A DNA stretch of 64,000 nt from Candidatus Melainabacteria bacterium (GTDB lineage: Bacteria > Cyanobacteriota > Vampirovibrionia > Obscuribacterales > Obscuribacteraceae), in NCBI GenBank assembly GCA_003153555.1, contig PLZS01000140.1:1-64000 (forward strand). Reading direction: 5' to 3'. Made by a program: the position numbers and the translations under genes. A model generated the notes under the pieces. The model worked only from the letters and a program-made list of their open reading frames with translations. It was not told the origin of the DNA and did no database searches. Numbering within the stretch: the first letter of the stretch is position 1; each line of letters opens with the position of its first letter. Of the stretch, positions 25,467 to 35,576 are shown piece after piece.

Positions 25467-27077
25467 TTATCTATGCCGATCATCGGCTCTCTCAAACACA
25501 ATACAATCACAGACCCGTCCCAGATTGACGTAATTTTTCATAGAAGATCGAAAAAAATTGCGCTCCTCCAAGTGGTGAAACATATCGAAGTCCAATTTGG
25601 CGCGACGATCAAGGCGCGCCAAAACAATAACCAATCGAGGTTTGCGTCTTTCTATGTCTTCTGCAAGCTCATTTAGTACCCTTTGTTCCTCAAGGCCTAA
25701 TTGCATACGAACAGCTTGATCGGACGTGCAGTTGATCAGGTAGGCGATCATTGGCAGCGGAAAGCACCATAGATAGCGGGAGCCAGGAAGGCGCCCTGTG
25801 TTGAGCATCCACGGATATGATGTGCCAGGACCAGTGGAGAGCACAAGGATCGAGTCGCCCTTGCGACTTTTGGTTTCTACCAGGCGATCGAGCGCCTGGC
25901 ACTTCGGTTCGTTATGTGGCGATTCGGTTGCCAAGAACAAAGCGTTGAACAATAAAAGCATAGCTCCGGCAGCACCAAAGGTGGTTGCGTTGGCCATAAA
26001 AAGTTTCCAGTTGTGGAAAGGCGATTGAATGTACTTTTTAGTCAGCAAATAGAATTGAATGGCAAACATAACCAAAACGCCGAAAAAAAACGGTATAGCT
26101 TGGTACGACCAGGACTTGGCCTGTAGCAGCCAGATTGCCAATGACGCTATTGAAAAGCACAAAAGTGGCATGAGCAGCGAGCAGCGTCGGCGCATCAACA
26201 CAGACGGTATGCCTGTCAGCAAAAGCAGCTCCACGTAGCCCTTTATGAACACTGAAAAGGCTAACATGACGGGCAGCGAGTATGAGCAAAAATTGTAGCC
26301 TACAGCGACTATAGGCAGCCATCTCCCGAACATATTTTCCCGAGCCGCCGCCGGTAGAAAAAGGAAGTGCACCGCATATAATACCATAACCGCAATTGCC
26401 GCCAACATTTCCGGTTTTAACAGCCGGCGAGGCTTCTTATTAGTGGCGAACCAATAAATTTCTGGCGCCACAGCCAGAATCACAAAATATGGTTTTATGC
26501 AAATTCCCATGCCGGCAAGTGTGCCATATAAAATGGCGCTAAACCGACTAATGCTGGCGGTTTCTCGCCAACGCAACCAGCGCAGCAGGAAAAAGGGTGT
26601 GTAAAAAAGAAGGAATAGGTGCTCTCGCTGACCAAACGCCACATCTCCTAAATAGCCGCACAAAATAAGATTCAGCGCACAAAGTGAGACGATCGTTGGC
26701 GCAACGACCCAACTCTCCTCTTTCTCGTTGCTGCCATCCACGACAAATACGCAGGCAGCTATAGATATCACCAGGCAAGCAATCACAAAGATGTAAAATG
26801 CGAGCGCTGGTGGCATTCCGGTTAGTGCCGCGAACTGTGCCGGCATGACGTTGAGATATATCATTACCGGCGGATTGAATTCTATAAAATCAACATAAGG
26901 CACTTTCCCGGCTAGTAATAGTTGTCCACATTGCATTAATAGGGCGCAGTCACTACAAATTTTATTGGGGTTCAGTACGCACCAGGCGAATGTGCAGGCT
27001 AAGCCGCAAAATACTGCAATGATCGCGCAATTTACTAAGCTCTTTTGCTTGGCTGTAGAAGAAGTGCTGTCCATCAT
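25467..27077 (-). CDS. Polytopic GT-C-like membrane protein
   Basis: From ATG 27077 (MMDSTSSTAKQKSL) the protein has 536 residues, about eleven membrane segments and a C-terminal soluble tail. The first external loop contains AGKVPYVDFIEFNPPVMIYL, the Y-x-D-F-x-x-x-x-P-P pattern of bacterial dolichyl-phosphate-mannose-type glycosyltransferases, with Asp as candidate catalytic base. The frame is open upstream to 27329, but that part overlaps the neighbouring gene and has no protein-like character. It follows the spermidine-synthase-like gene by 47 bases on the same strand. Confidence 0.65.
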   Translation of the reverse strand: MMDSTSSTAKQKSLVNCAIIAVFCGLACTFAWCVLNPNKICSDCALLMQCGQLLLAGKVPYVDFIEFNPPVMIYLNVMPAQFAALTGMPPALAFYIFVIACLVISIAACVFVVDGSNEKEESWVVAPTIVSLCALNLILCGYLGDVAFGQREHLFLLFYTPFFLLRWLRWRETASISRFSAILYGTLAGMGICIKPYFVILAVAPEIYWFATNKKPRRLLKPEMLAAIAVMVLYAVHFLFLPAAARENMFGRWLPIVAVGYNFCSYSLPVMLAFSVFIKGYVELLLLTGIPSVLMRRRCSLLMPLLCFSIASLAIWLLQAKSWSYQAIPFFFGVLVMFAIQFYLLTKKYIQSPFHNWKLFMANATTFGAAGAMLLLFNALFLATESPHNEPKCQALDRLVETKSRKGDSILVLSTGPGTSYPWMLNTGRLPGSRYLWCFPLPMIAYLINCTSDQAVRMQLGLEEQRVLNELAEDIERRKPRLVIVLARLDRRAKLDFDMFHHLEERNFFRSSMKNYVNLGRVCDCIVFERADDRHR

Positions 27078-27124
27078 AACAGTGTATAGATCATCGACGT
27101 CCGTTATGCTTTGGATTTCTATTT

Positions 27125-29479
27125 TTAAGGTTTGGACATGACTGATGGCATCAGCCTTTTGATGCGACTGCTGGTGAAAAATGCCAGTGCATAAATAACA
27201 AGCGCCAATAAATAAAGTGCGCTGTAACCCAGATACATGGCGCTGTACTCCAGCAAGCCTCCAAACATCGCCCCCAACAAATTCATGAACATCACCTCTG
27301 AAATGTCCTCGTGAGCTTTCAACAAGCAAGAGAAAACGATGCCCGAAAAGAAAATCGGACAGGTGAGCGCAAAAACAGCAAGATACTTGCCAGCTGTCCC
27401 CGCCGGAAGTGCATCCATGTGTGCAAGAACAAAGCTACCGATAATGCTGAGAAACAAAAAAACAAATGGTATCAGGGCCGATTTGATATTTACTTTCTGA
27501 ACAAATAGATTTGAGAAAAATGCCATCACCATGAGCGCGGAAATGACTATGGCATTGATCAACCATGTATTGCCGAAGTGAAGCCCAAGCTCAGTGATCG
27601 CCTTGGTCTCAATTAGCATAAATCCGGCACCAAGAAAGAAAAAGGAAATCCCATTCAGCTTTGGCTTGCCGCCGTGCAAGCTTGCGAATAAGGCCACAAA
27701 TAGAGCGATGACCAATACCATCATCGGCAAATATGACCATGGATAGGTTCGCGTTAACATGTAGAAGAAGGGCCAATCATCAGTGGGCACAGCTGTATCA
27801 ATGGGTTTGGCAGCCTCCTGGGTAATGTCGCGGAAATCAGAATTTTGGACCATCTGAGCTGGAAGCGACAAATTTCCTTCTTTTGATTGGAGAAAGATGT
27901 AAGCACTTTCATAGCCTGCGAAAATACAAACCGGTGGGTGTCCGTCAAATGCTTCTGTCATCATCATATAGAGCTTGTGCTCAATCTGAGGAGAGATAAC
28001 TGCAAACGCGAGACTGAGGACACCTCCATCTTTTAGATGTCTGCGAGCGGCTTTCAGAGATTCGACCGTATAGACGTAAGAGTCAACACGCAAACCAGTG
28101 ACGTGACCGACGTGTGAGTCAAGCAAGGCAAAAACAATCAGATCGAATTTTTCTTTGGTGTCATTGAGGAATGAGCGGGCATCATTCACAACACGATTTA
28201 CCCGCGGATCGGAATATGGTTTTTCTGGATGATATATTGCACCCAGCCCCATAATCGCAGGATCGAGTTCCACGGCAGTTATATGCTTGGCATTGGCGCG
28301 AATGGCGGCGGCCACGTCATTGCCACTACCGGCGCCGACAATTAAGACGGAGTCAAGGTTGGGCTGCGTGCCGAAGGCAAAATGATAATATTTGCCCTTT
28401 TCTTTCATAGCTGGAAGGGCATTTTGAATCGGCAACGACAGGTCGAGAATGCGCTGATAATAAGCACCAGCAGCGCGAATTGTGAGCAAAGCGCCTTCGG
28501 CTGGACCTCTCTCTATCAGTTGGTACGGAGAGTATATTTTTTCAAAACCAAAAGATACGGGCCAGGCAAGAACGATCAAGGTCATCAAGGAACAGGTGGT
28601 GGTAACTAGAAGATTACTCCGATGGTAAGCGGCGAAGAGAGTAAGAACCACACAAGCCAGCCCGAACCAGACTACCGGTGTAGTCCAAAAAAAACTGAGC
28701 ACCGAGATGATCACAACACCAATGAGACTGCCAAGCAAATTGAAACCGTAGGCTTTCAGCGGCGGTATGCGACTCATCAAGCGTCCGCACAACTGACCAA
28801 TCGGTACGAAAATCAAGGCTGTGAGACAAAAAATAACGGCTAGAAATGAATAGATAGCAATGTAATTAGGCAAGGTGAGCGTTTCTTGATTGAAGGTCAT
28901 ATTTTGCTCTTCTTGAAACGGCATGATCAGCAGACTATGAATAGCCACGCTACCAAGGCCAAATCGGAAAGCGCTCATGAAGAGGACCTGCCAGAATATA
29001 AGCGGCATAGTGCAAACCAGCGGAATGCGCTGCTTAAGAGCGAGAGCATAACCCAGTCCCAACCCTGCGAAGCAGCAGAGTAGGCTGAAGTTTTTGTAGA
29101 AGGCGAAAAATTCGAAAACGGTGGATTGCCAGCGTATGACAACAAGCTCTAAATAGAGACTGAGCGCCGCGCTCACGAGGATAGCAATAGGAAGATGCTT
29201 TTCTTGCAGGGTGTCAAGAAATTCGCCCAGGCCCTCCGATTGTTGCTCGACGAAGGGTGCAAATTTCTTGAAGCAATAGCCGCTTCCCATGTAAAACGCT
29301 GGTGCCACCAAAACTGCGATCGCAAAAAACAATGCCATCATCCAGATTGGCGTAGCCACCATTGACAGCGTGCAAAGCAGCACAATAACTACAGACGCGC
29401 ATGAGGCTAGAATCGCCACGCGTGACCATGTCAGGAAATTGAGGACCAACTGCAAAGAGGGGGGTGGGGGCGTATTCAT
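27125..29479 (-). CDS. Membrane spermidine-synthase-like protein
   Basis: About seven membrane segments (residues 20-330) are followed by a Rossmann methyltransferase/aminopropyltransferase domain with LDSVLIVGAGSGNDVAAAIR, VELDPAIMGLG, a VVNDARSFL acidic-loop equivalent and FDLIVFALLDS. Another block of six to seven membrane helices closes the protein. This arrangement matches the spermidine synthase-like transporter fusions common in bacteria, whose substrates are mostly unknown. ATG 29479 is preferred; an in-frame TTG at 29533 would add 18 residues of basic non-membrane sequence. Confident on architecture, not on reaction. Confidence 0.8.
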   Translation of the reverse strand: MNTPPPPSLQLVLNFLTWSRVAILASCASVVIVLLCTLSMVATPIWMMALFFAIAVLVAPAFYMGSGYCFKKFAPFVEQQSEGLGEFLDTLQEKHLPIAILVSAALSLYLELVVIRWQSTVFEFFAFYKNFSLLCCFAGLGLGYALALKQRIPLVCTMPLIFWQVLFMSAFRFGLGSVAIHSLLIMPFQEEQNMTFNQETLTLPNYIAIYSFLAVIFCLTALIFVPIGQLCGRLMSRIPPLKAYGFNLLGSLIGVVIISVLSFFWTTPVVWFGLACVVLTLFAAYHRSNLLVTTTCSLMTLIVLAWPVSFGFEKIYSPYQLIERGPAEGALLTIRAAGAYYQRILDLSLPIQNALPAMKEKGKYYHFAFGTQPNLDSVLIVGAGSGNDVAAAIRANAKHITAVELDPAIMGLGAIYHPEKPYSDPRVNRVVNDARSFLNDTKEKFDLIVFALLDSHVGHVTGLRVDSYVYTVESLKAARRHLKDGGVLSLAFAVISPQIEHKLYMMMTEAFDGHPPVCIFAGYESAYIFLQSKEGNLSLPAQMVQNSDFRDITQEAAKPIDTAVPTDDWPFFYMLTRTYPWSYLPMMVLVIALFVALFASLHGGKPKLNGISFFFLGAGFMLIETKAITELGLHFGNTWLINAIVISALMVMAFFSNLFVQKVNIKSALIPFVFLFLSIIGSFVLAHMDALPAGTAGKYLAVFALTCPIFFSGIVFSCLLKAHEDISEVMFMNLLGAMFGGLLEYSAMYLGYSALYLLALVIYALAFFTSSRIKRLMPSVMSKP

Positions 29480-29732
29480 CAAGAGGCACGGATAGCGTTG
29501 ACGTCTGGTTTGATTAGCGCGCCTGAGGTGCAAAGACGCTCAATCGGACACGGACCCGGACGTTAGTAAAGAGCAACCTAGATCAGCTTGCGGCAAAAAC
29601 GATCATAACAGATAGGCAAACAGAGGGATTCCAAAGAGTGCTTCTGGTGGTCAGATTCAAAATGGCAACTTCACCCTGAATCGAGGTTAACTCTCCAGAT
29701 AAAGGTGCAGAACGTCCGCTCCGGCGGCTCTC

Positions 29733-30449
29733 TCACTTCCCGTGGAGGCTCGGAATTTTCAGCATCTTAAGGAACAACTCAAAGCTGCGCTTGAATCCAA
29801 CCGGCAGTCTGGTTTCATTGTCATGCTGCCAAGTTACGGGAAGCTGCTTTATCTTCGCGCCTGATTTGTGGGCGATGTATAGAAGTTCTGCATCAAAGTA
29901 GGCACAATCGTAAGTCACCAGAGGGAAGAATCGCTCAGCGGCGGTGCCTGTAAAAAGTTTGAATCCGCACTGAGTATCCGGGTATGGCAACCGAAGCACC
30001 AGATACTGCAGCTGCCCGAACAAAAGCGCAAATTGGCGTCTGGGAAATCCTTGTGGAGTCGAAATTATCGAATCTGGAAGTCCTCTTGAGCCGATTACAA
30101 TATCATAGCCCTCGGCCATGGTCGCTAAAAATGGTGTCAAATAGTCGACCGGAACAGCATAGTCGGCATCCATAAAAAGTCTTTGCTTACCCGTCGCTGC
30201 CAGCATTCCTTCCTTAACGCCAAAACCTTTGCCTCGGTTATGCGAGTACGTAAGCACTCGCAATGAAGGAAAGTCGCTTTTAAAAGCTTCAGCCACTTCA
30301 GCTGTGCGATCCTTGCTCCCGTCCGTGACAACAAGTATCTCGCTGGTAAAAGGCTGCGCTTGAAGAAAGCTGATCACTTTTTTCAACGTGGGAGGCAGCC
30401 GTTTCTCGTCGTTGTAAGCCGGAATGATTACCGAAACGTCAAACGTCAT
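29733..30449 (-). CDS. GT2 glycosyltransferase, ALG5/dolichyl-phosphate glucosyltransferase-like
   Basis: A 238-residue GT-A enzyme: VSVIIPAYNDEKRLPPTLKK, EILVVTDGSKDRTAEVAEAF, NRGKGFGVKEGMLAATG and LFMDADYAVP (the DxD-type site). The RGKGFGVKEGM block is characteristic of ALG5-type polyprenyl-phosphate glucosyl- or mannosyltransferases. It is expected to transfer a sugar from a nucleotide donor to a lipid phosphate at the inner face of the membrane. It is divergent from the next GT2 gene. Confidence 0.88.
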   Translation of the reverse strand: MTFDVSVIIPAYNDEKRLPPTLKKVISFLQAQPFTSEILVVTDGSKDRTAEVAEAFKSDFPSLRVLTYSHNRGKGFGVKEGMLAATGKQRLFMDADYAVPVDYLTPFLATMAEGYDIVIGSRGLPDSIISTPQGFPRRQFALLFGQLQYLVLRLPYPDTQCGFKLFTGTAAERFFPLVTYDCAYFDAELLYIAHKSGAKIKQLPVTWQHDNETRLPVGFKRSFELFLKMLKIPSLHGK

Positions 30450-30546
30450 ATCGGCTCACAGCGTACATAGCCAGCATCTCGCTGTGGCAGAGATCGCGTA
30501 AGAGAACCAAGCACATTCTAAAAACAGAGCTCCATAATTCAGTTGA

Positions 30547-30555
30547 TGCCATAAT
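30547..30555 (+). promoter_or_regulatory. Extended -10 promoter of a GT2 gene
   Basis: TGC followed by CATAAT forms an extended -10 element 35 bases before the GTG start. No convincing -35 box is seen. Confidence 0.4.
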
Positions 30556-30590
30556 ACTGCTTCAAAAGCTGTATTTAATAACTGGAGGAA

Positions 30591-31283
30591 GTGGTGGTAG
30601 AACTGAGTGTTGTCATCCCTTCATATAACGAATCCAAGAATCTCGATTTCGTTTTGCCTCGCTTGAATTCCGCACTAGCGACAACTGGACTCGACTACGA
30701 GATTCTTATTGTCGACGCTGTACAACCGGATGATGCCACTCGCCAAGTATGCCTGAAGAATGCAGCCAAATATCTCAATCGAGAACCTAGCAATAGTTAC
30801 GGAGCGGCAAACAGAACTGGTATTAAGGCCGCAAACGGCTTACACATAATAATAATGGATGCAGACGGTTCACACGAACCGGAATTCATCCATAAGATGT
30901 TGTCATTCAAAGATGAATTCGACATCGTCATCGCCTCGAGATACACAAAAGGCGGCGCCAGCCGCGCCTCCACAAAAGCGATAGTGATGTCCAGAATGCT
31001 GAACGCAACGTATGGCTTGGTTTTTGGCTTACACTATAGCGACCTATCAAACAGCTTTAAGTTGTACAAGGCAGAAGTTCTGAAAAATCTTGATTTGAAG
31101 TGTGAAAACTTCGATATCATCCAAGAAATTCTGGTCAAAGCGAGAAGAAATAAGCCCGGATTGAAAATCAAAGAAGTGCCTTACATCTTTCAGGAACGCG
31201 TCACAGGCAAATCAAAACGAGAAACGCCTAAATTCATTTATACGTATCTGCGCACGCTTTGGCGCTTGTTTCTGCATAGATAG
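30591..31283 (+). CDS. GT2 glycosyltransferase, DPM1-like
   Basis: A 230-residue enzyme with LSVVIPSYNESKNLDFVLPR, YEILIVDAVQPDDATR, HIIIMDADGSHEP and SRYTKGG. The MDADGSHEPE motif and the size fit polyprenyl-phosphate mannosyltransferase-type GT2 proteins. The C-terminal EVPYIFQERVTGKSKRE matches the conserved acceptor segment of that group. The start is GTG 30591 with GGAGG (30584-30588) two bases upstream and a further in-frame GTG at 30594; either could serve. No membrane helix. Confidence 0.88.
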   Translation: MVVELSVVIPSYNESKNLDFVLPRLNSALATTGLDYEILIVDAVQPDDATRQVCLKNAAKYLNREPSNSYGAANRTGIKAANGLHIIIMDADGSHEPEFIHKMLSFKDEFDIVIASRYTKGGASRASTKAIVMSRMLNATYGLVFGLHYSDLSNSFKLYKAEVLKNLDLKCENFDIIQEILVKARRNKPGLKIKEVPYIFQERVTGKSKRETPKFIYTYLRTLWRLFLHR

Positions 31284-31439
31284 GATCAAGATGACCAGTT
31301 GCTCAAGAATTTCCCGACATGACACCTGGTTTTCAAACGTTTAATTCAAACGAATGATCAATAACAAGAGCAGCGAAGCCCTAAAGAGCAAAGAGCGAGA
31401 GGATTGATGATCCATCCACCTGGTCTAAAATAAACAAAG

Positions 31440-32438
31440 ATGCAAGAGCTATCCCCCGCCGCAATAATCGCCGATCATCCGGAGCGAGACTTGATCATCG
31501 CTGTTGTGATTCCTGCTTACAAAGTTTCGCAGACAATATTGTCTGTAATCGGTGAAGTGGGGGCGGAAGTGACAAAGATCTACGTTGTTGACGACGGCTG
31601 CCCAGAACAAACAGGAATCGTCGTGCAAAAAAATTGCCTGGACCCAAGGGTTGAGGTGTTATTCAACAGAGCCAATGCAGGCGTGGGTGGAGCAATGATT
31701 ACCGGATATGCAAAAGCTCTTAGCGATGGTGCAGAAATCATCGTCAAAGTTGACGGTGACGGACAGCACAATCCAAAATTCATTCCATTACTAATCAAAC
31801 CGATCGTTCAGGGAAGAGCCGATTACACTAAAGGTAATCGCTTTTTTACTCTTGACTCCGTTCAATCGATGCCACCGATCCGGATTTTTGGCAATGCGGT
31901 GCTCTCATTTATGGCCAAGTTATCGACTGGCTACTGGGACATTTTTGACCCTACAAACGGATACACAGCCATTCATGCCAAAGTGCTGGCTGAACTGCCG
32001 CTGGAGAAACTAAGCAAACGTTTCTTCTTTGAGACGGATATGTTATTTCGCCTCTACACCATTTCAGCTGTCGTAGCAGACGTGCCAATGAAAGCAATTT
32101 ATGGTGATGAACCAAGTAACTTACGAATCAGCAAAGTAATTCCAGAGTTTCTCTTCAACCACGCGATAAATTGCTGCAAACGATTTTTCTACTGCTATCT
32201 GCTAAGAAGCTTCAGTGTTTTTTCAATCGAGGCGATCCTGGGATCGACTATGGTTATTTGTGGCACCACAGTCGGTCTGTATGAGTGGTGGAGGTATGCT
32301 TCTCACAATGTGGCAGCGCCTCTTGGCACTATCATGCTCGCGGTTTTGCCGACCTTAATCGGTATTCAGTTCATCCTCTCCTTCCTCAATTGGGACAGTC
32401 GCAACGCTCCTAACTATCCACTCAACCGCCGATTGTAA
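31440..32438 (+). CDS. GT2 glycosyltransferase with C-terminal membrane helices
   Basis: The N-terminal 240 residues are a GT2 catalytic domain (IAVVIPAYKVSQTILSVIGE; YVVDDGCPEQTG; ANAGVGGAMITGY; IIVKVDGDGQHNP with the metal-binding Asp residues). Two hydrophobic segments at about 255-280 and 295-320 anchor it in the membrane, like GtrB/ArnC-type enzymes. It is separate from the preceding GT2 by 156 bases. Sugar not known. Confidence 0.88.
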   Translation: MQELSPAAIIADHPERDLIIAVVIPAYKVSQTILSVIGEVGAEVTKIYVVDDGCPEQTGIVVQKNCLDPRVEVLFNRANAGVGGAMITGYAKALSDGAEIIVKVDGDGQHNPKFIPLLIKPIVQGRADYTKGNRFFTLDSVQSMPPIRIFGNAVLSFMAKLSTGYWDIFDPTNGYTAIHAKVLAELPLEKLSKRFFFETDMLFRLYTISAVVADVPMKAIYGDEPSNLRISKVIPEFLFNHAINCCKRFFYCYLLRSFSVFSIEAILGSTMVICGTTVGLYEWWRYASHNVAAPLGTIMLAVLPTLIGIQFILSFLNWDSRNAPNYPLNRRL

Positions 32439-32468
32439 TCTGGCTCAACATCCCCTTTCTGCTTAGTC

Positions 32469-33797
32469 CTATGTAATCGCTAAAGGTTCTTGCTCGCTAG
32501 TTGGAGTTCCTGATTTTGAAAGCGATAGAAAGATTTTCAGACAAAGAAGCAGAACGACGCAGTTGATCAAACAGGGAAATCTCAAACATTCGAGAGTGGG
32601 ATACTTTTGTTGCAATACACTACAACCAAGATAGATGAGCGGAAAAAACAGGATCATATATTTAAGTGAGCGCCGATACACAATAGTTGCAGGCGATGGG
32701 AAATCGCAGATTCCCCGATAGAGCCAGATGCATGGAACTAACGAAGCGACGTAATCGTAGGCGAACGTATGGAGGCTAAAGGAGAGCATCATTAAAGTGG
32801 AAACAGCAGCACAGACTTTGAAGGCATCCTTGTCCACTAGCAAAAGCTTCGGATAGTATCTGAGCCAAATATATGCCTGGATGATCATCGCCATGAGCAT
32901 TAAACAAGCTGAGACGATGAAAAGCACGGATGGACTGATGATCGGCAACAAACAGAAAATTTGAGCGCGAATATTTTCCATGTATTGGAGGGTGGACCAC
33001 CGCGATCCATCGTTGAAAAGAATCACATTGGGATAGCCAAAGACCGCTCTAGGACCAAATAAAAACACGCAAGGAAGCAAAAGAGTAGTGAAGGCCGCTA
33101 TCAAGCCGAGTACATATTTTTTCCGTCCCAAGACCAGTCCGCAAATCACGACAAAAGGCAGGTATTGAATTTTAACGATACCAAATGCAGTTGCAAATGC
33201 AGCCAGGACGTATTTCTGTTTTTCCAATAATAGCCAAACGGATGTCAGTCCTGCCGCCAACCAAATTGCCATTTGTCCGGACTGCAAACAGGTCATCACC
33301 GGTCCGTAAGCAAGAGCCCAAATTAAGATCAGCCCACAGTCTGCCCAGCTGAACGATTCCTTCCTGGCAATATAGACTAATGCGATTATCAGCAGCACTA
33401 GATTGCAGCCGTCCCAGACTAGCCATGCTCCTTTCAAGCTAAAGAAAGACAGGGGATACATAAAGGTATAAAAATAAGGCGGATATTCCACCACTCTCTT
33501 TGCGCCCAGTGTGACTGGTTTCAAAATCTCATTAGTAATAGCAAATTGAATGTCGGTGTCGTAAATAAAGCAATCATGTTGAGTCGCAGATCTCTTAGCG
33601 ATCAGGCTGGTCATGTAGGCACTAACGAAATCCACGGCTTTACACTCGCTCTCGTGGCCTGTGAGAAAGAGTGTGCCATTATTGAATCTCTGCTTGATCA
33701 TGTTGAAACTCGTGACGCTAAGCAAAAATAAGAAAACAAAATAGATGGACAGACAGCCTTTAATAGCGTTTCGCAAAGCACTGTTTTTAGTCATCAT
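32469..33797 (-). CDS. GT87-like membrane glycosyltransferase
   Basis: A 442-residue protein with about ten membrane segments. After helix 1 the loop carries CKAVDFVSAYM, and a later VVEYPPYFYTFMYPLSFFSL block is the same P-P-x-x-Y-x-x-x-x-P-L pattern seen in the GT87 gene at 21.8 kb, so the two are distant paralogues. ATG 33797 is preferred because GGAG lies 7 bases upstream; a GTG at 33800 overlaps the preceding stop by one base. Translationally coupled to the PIG-L gene. Confidence 0.7.
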   Translation of the reverse strand: MMTKNSALRNAIKGCLSIYFVFLFLLSVTSFNMIKQRFNNGTLFLTGHESECKAVDFVSAYMTSLIAKRSATQHDCFIYDTDIQFAITNEILKPVTLGAKRVVEYPPYFYTFMYPLSFFSLKGAWLVWDGCNLVLLIIALVYIARKESFSWADCGLILIWALAYGPVMTCLQSGQMAIWLAAGLTSVWLLLEKQKYVLAAFATAFGIVKIQYLPFVVICGLVLGRKKYVLGLIAAFTTLLLPCVFLFGPRAVFGYPNVILFNDGSRWSTLQYMENIRAQIFCLLPIISPSVLFIVSACLMLMAMIIQAYIWLRYYPKLLLVDKDAFKVCAAVSTLMMLSFSLHTFAYDYVASLVPCIWLYRGICDFPSPATIVYRRSLKYMILFFPLIYLGCSVLQQKYPTLECLRFPCLINCVVLLLCLKIFLSLSKSGTPTSEQEPLAIT

Positions 33798-33799
33798 CA

Positions 33800-34591
33800 C
33801 TAAGCTCCAAGGTGCTCGTTAAGAAAACGCTCGCCGCATGCTGCTAGTTCATCATAACTACAAAATTTTCGCTTCTCATACAACAACAAGCCCTGATGTG
33901 GTTTTTGCAAAGAATTCGAGGCAGCCACGGCCTGTAGTTTTTGCCGACCATCAAAAAGATAATCGACAATTACAAACGGAAGCAATCCCGCCCAGGTTTT
34001 CAGCTGCGATTTGTAAGTGAAACATAGTTTTAAATAACGAAGTCGATCAACGACTGACAGCGGTTGGGTTAGGACAGCTCCGTTTGCCGCAAGCGGCGAT
34101 AAGACCTTATACAAAATCCACGGCAAACCGCAACCGTGATAGAAAGGAGACTGCCAAACAGCAGCCAAACAATCGAGCTTGGAAGCCAAAACGCGGCCAA
34201 GAAGATTGACAGCATCATGATCTTGATGCCCGCCTTCCCAGGCAGGCGAATATAAACTTCGGACGGGACTAGTTAATGAAGCGATCAACTTTTCCGCCTC
34301 AGACAATGCCAAGTTAAGATGTTCATGCAATTTACCATCAGGAATTCCGTGTTCTTCACCGATAAAAAAGATCTGCTGAGGAGAGACTCCCAACTGTTTG
34401 AGCACTGAGAGGCTTTCCGTACAGCGTATCTTAGCGCTCTGTCCACCGTGATCACCAGCAGTAAAATAGAAGCAGACAGGGCGCTGTCCTCGCTGGATAC
34501 AATCTTCAATCACTTTAAAAACGGCAAACTCGTCATCTTGGTGAGCAAACAAAAATAGAGCTATACCAGATACGGGTGCGGGGCTCAGCAT
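33800..34591 (-). CDS. PIG-L family (LmbE-like) deacetylase
   Basis: A 263-residue zinc-dependent N-deacetylase: AHQDDE at residues 16-21 gives the first zinc ligands, and GGHQDHD further on gives the third ligand and catalytic surroundings. The PIG-L/LmbE family removes acetyl groups from N-acetylglucosamine-like moieties in lipids, antibiotics or mycothiol-type compounds. In this setting it may deacetylate a lipid-linked amino sugar. It is coupled with the GT87-like gene and follows the GNAT gene by about 24 bases, giving a deacetylase-acetyltransferase neighbourhood. Confidence 0.9.
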   Translation of the reverse strand: MLSPAPVSGIALFLFAHQDDEFAVFKVIEDCIQRGQRPVCFYFTAGDHGGQSAKIRCTESLSVLKQLGVSPQQIFFIGEEHGIPDGKLHEHLNLALSEAEKLIASLTSPVRSLYSPAWEGGHQDHDAVNLLGRVLASKLDCLAAVWQSPFYHGCGLPWILYKVLSPLAANGAVLTQPLSVVDRLRYLKLCFTYKSQLKTWAGLLPFVIVDYLFDGRQKLQAVAASNSLQKPHQGLLLYEKRKFCSYDELAACGERFLNEHLGA

Positions 34592-34614
34592 AGGTATTTC
34601 AAATCATTGCCGCA

Positions 34615-35469
34615 CTAAAATGCATCAAAATCAAAAAAGTTCAAAAGCACTCCTGATGTTTCTATGTTAAATGACGATTGGAGCAGATCCCTGTAAATCA
34701 AGTTTAGTACCGAGGGTCTAAACTTTGCAGGAATAGTAACATAAGTCCTGTATGGCTTAACTGGGGCAGGAAATAGGCCGATAAAAACCTTTGCGCCTGG
34801 AAGAATTGCGCCGTTACTTTCTACCCTCAACTCATCGAGCCAAGTTTCGCCATAGGCCCGAATGAGGGGACGCCTTGAGCTACATTCGAAGGCCACACTG
34901 CCATCGCTACGCGTTGCTACAGTGGCAGGATTGGCTGGATTATTGATGCGCCATTTAAAGCTGTCTGCTGTCCACGAGCGCCGGAAGTCAGCCGCCTCGA
35001 TCGTTTTTTTCCAGTCACCAACTGAGAGCCGACCGATACCCACTTTTGCATCCAACGGGGTAACTAGTGTGAATCCCAGTTTCTTAATAAAACCCGGAGT
35101 GCTGTTGGCATTGGCAACACCATACACGAAAGAATAACCGTTGTTAGCAGCATGTTCGTAAGTTGCCGTTGCCAATTTTGTGAACAGCCCTTTGCCTTGA
35201 TAATCCGGATGAGTAGCCGTGTTAAGGCTCAATAGTCCGCGGCGATGCTGATTGGAAATGGTGGCATTGGCAGGCACGCATGCATAATGGGCCACCAATT
35301 TTTCACCATCGAATGCATCAAAGCCAACCACCGCACCTTCTGGATTAGAGCCATAAAGCCAGTTCAAATAAGACTCGGTCATGTGACGGGCCGACGGAAA
35401 ACATTTGGCAAAAAGCAGCTGGTAAGCCCTTATCGATTCGGGCTGAAAACTGCATGGGATAAATTCCAT
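34615..35469 (-). CDS. GNAT family N-acetyltransferase
   Basis: The central segment (LLSLNTATHPDYQGKGLFTK, then LATATYEHAANNGY and PGFIKKLGFTLVTP) is a GNAT acetyl-CoA fold; QGKGLF is the pyrophosphate-binding Q/R-x-x-G-x-G/A motif. The C-terminal 120 residues are an extra domain of unknown type. Length 284. It heads a minus-strand run with the PIG-L and GT87 genes, so it may acylate an amino sugar (inference). Confidence 0.82.
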   Translation of the reverse strand: MEFIPCSFQPESIRAYQLLFAKCFPSARHMTESYLNWLYGSNPEGAVVGFDAFDGEKLVAHYACVPANATISNQHRRGLLSLNTATHPDYQGKGLFTKLATATYEHAANNGYSFVYGVANANSTPGFIKKLGFTLVTPLDAKVGIGRLSVGDWKKTIEAADFRRSWTADSFKWRINNPANPATVATRSDGSVAFECSSRRPLIRAYGETWLDELRVESNGAILPGAKVFIGLFPAPVKPYRTYVTIPAKFRPSVLNLIYRDLLQSSFNIETSGVLLNFFDFDAF

Positions 35470-35576
35470 TGTGTCGCTATGATTGGGAGCGGGACTTACT
35501 AATTAGGCAGGGACGAGGCTGATAATTTTGTTTAACAGCTGCATGTGATAGTCTTCATTCCCGGCGCTCGGCAAAA

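Noticed and set aside
27078..27329. N-terminal extension of the GT-C-like gene
   Set aside because: It overlaps the coding part of the spermidine-synthase-like gene and lacks membrane-protein character.
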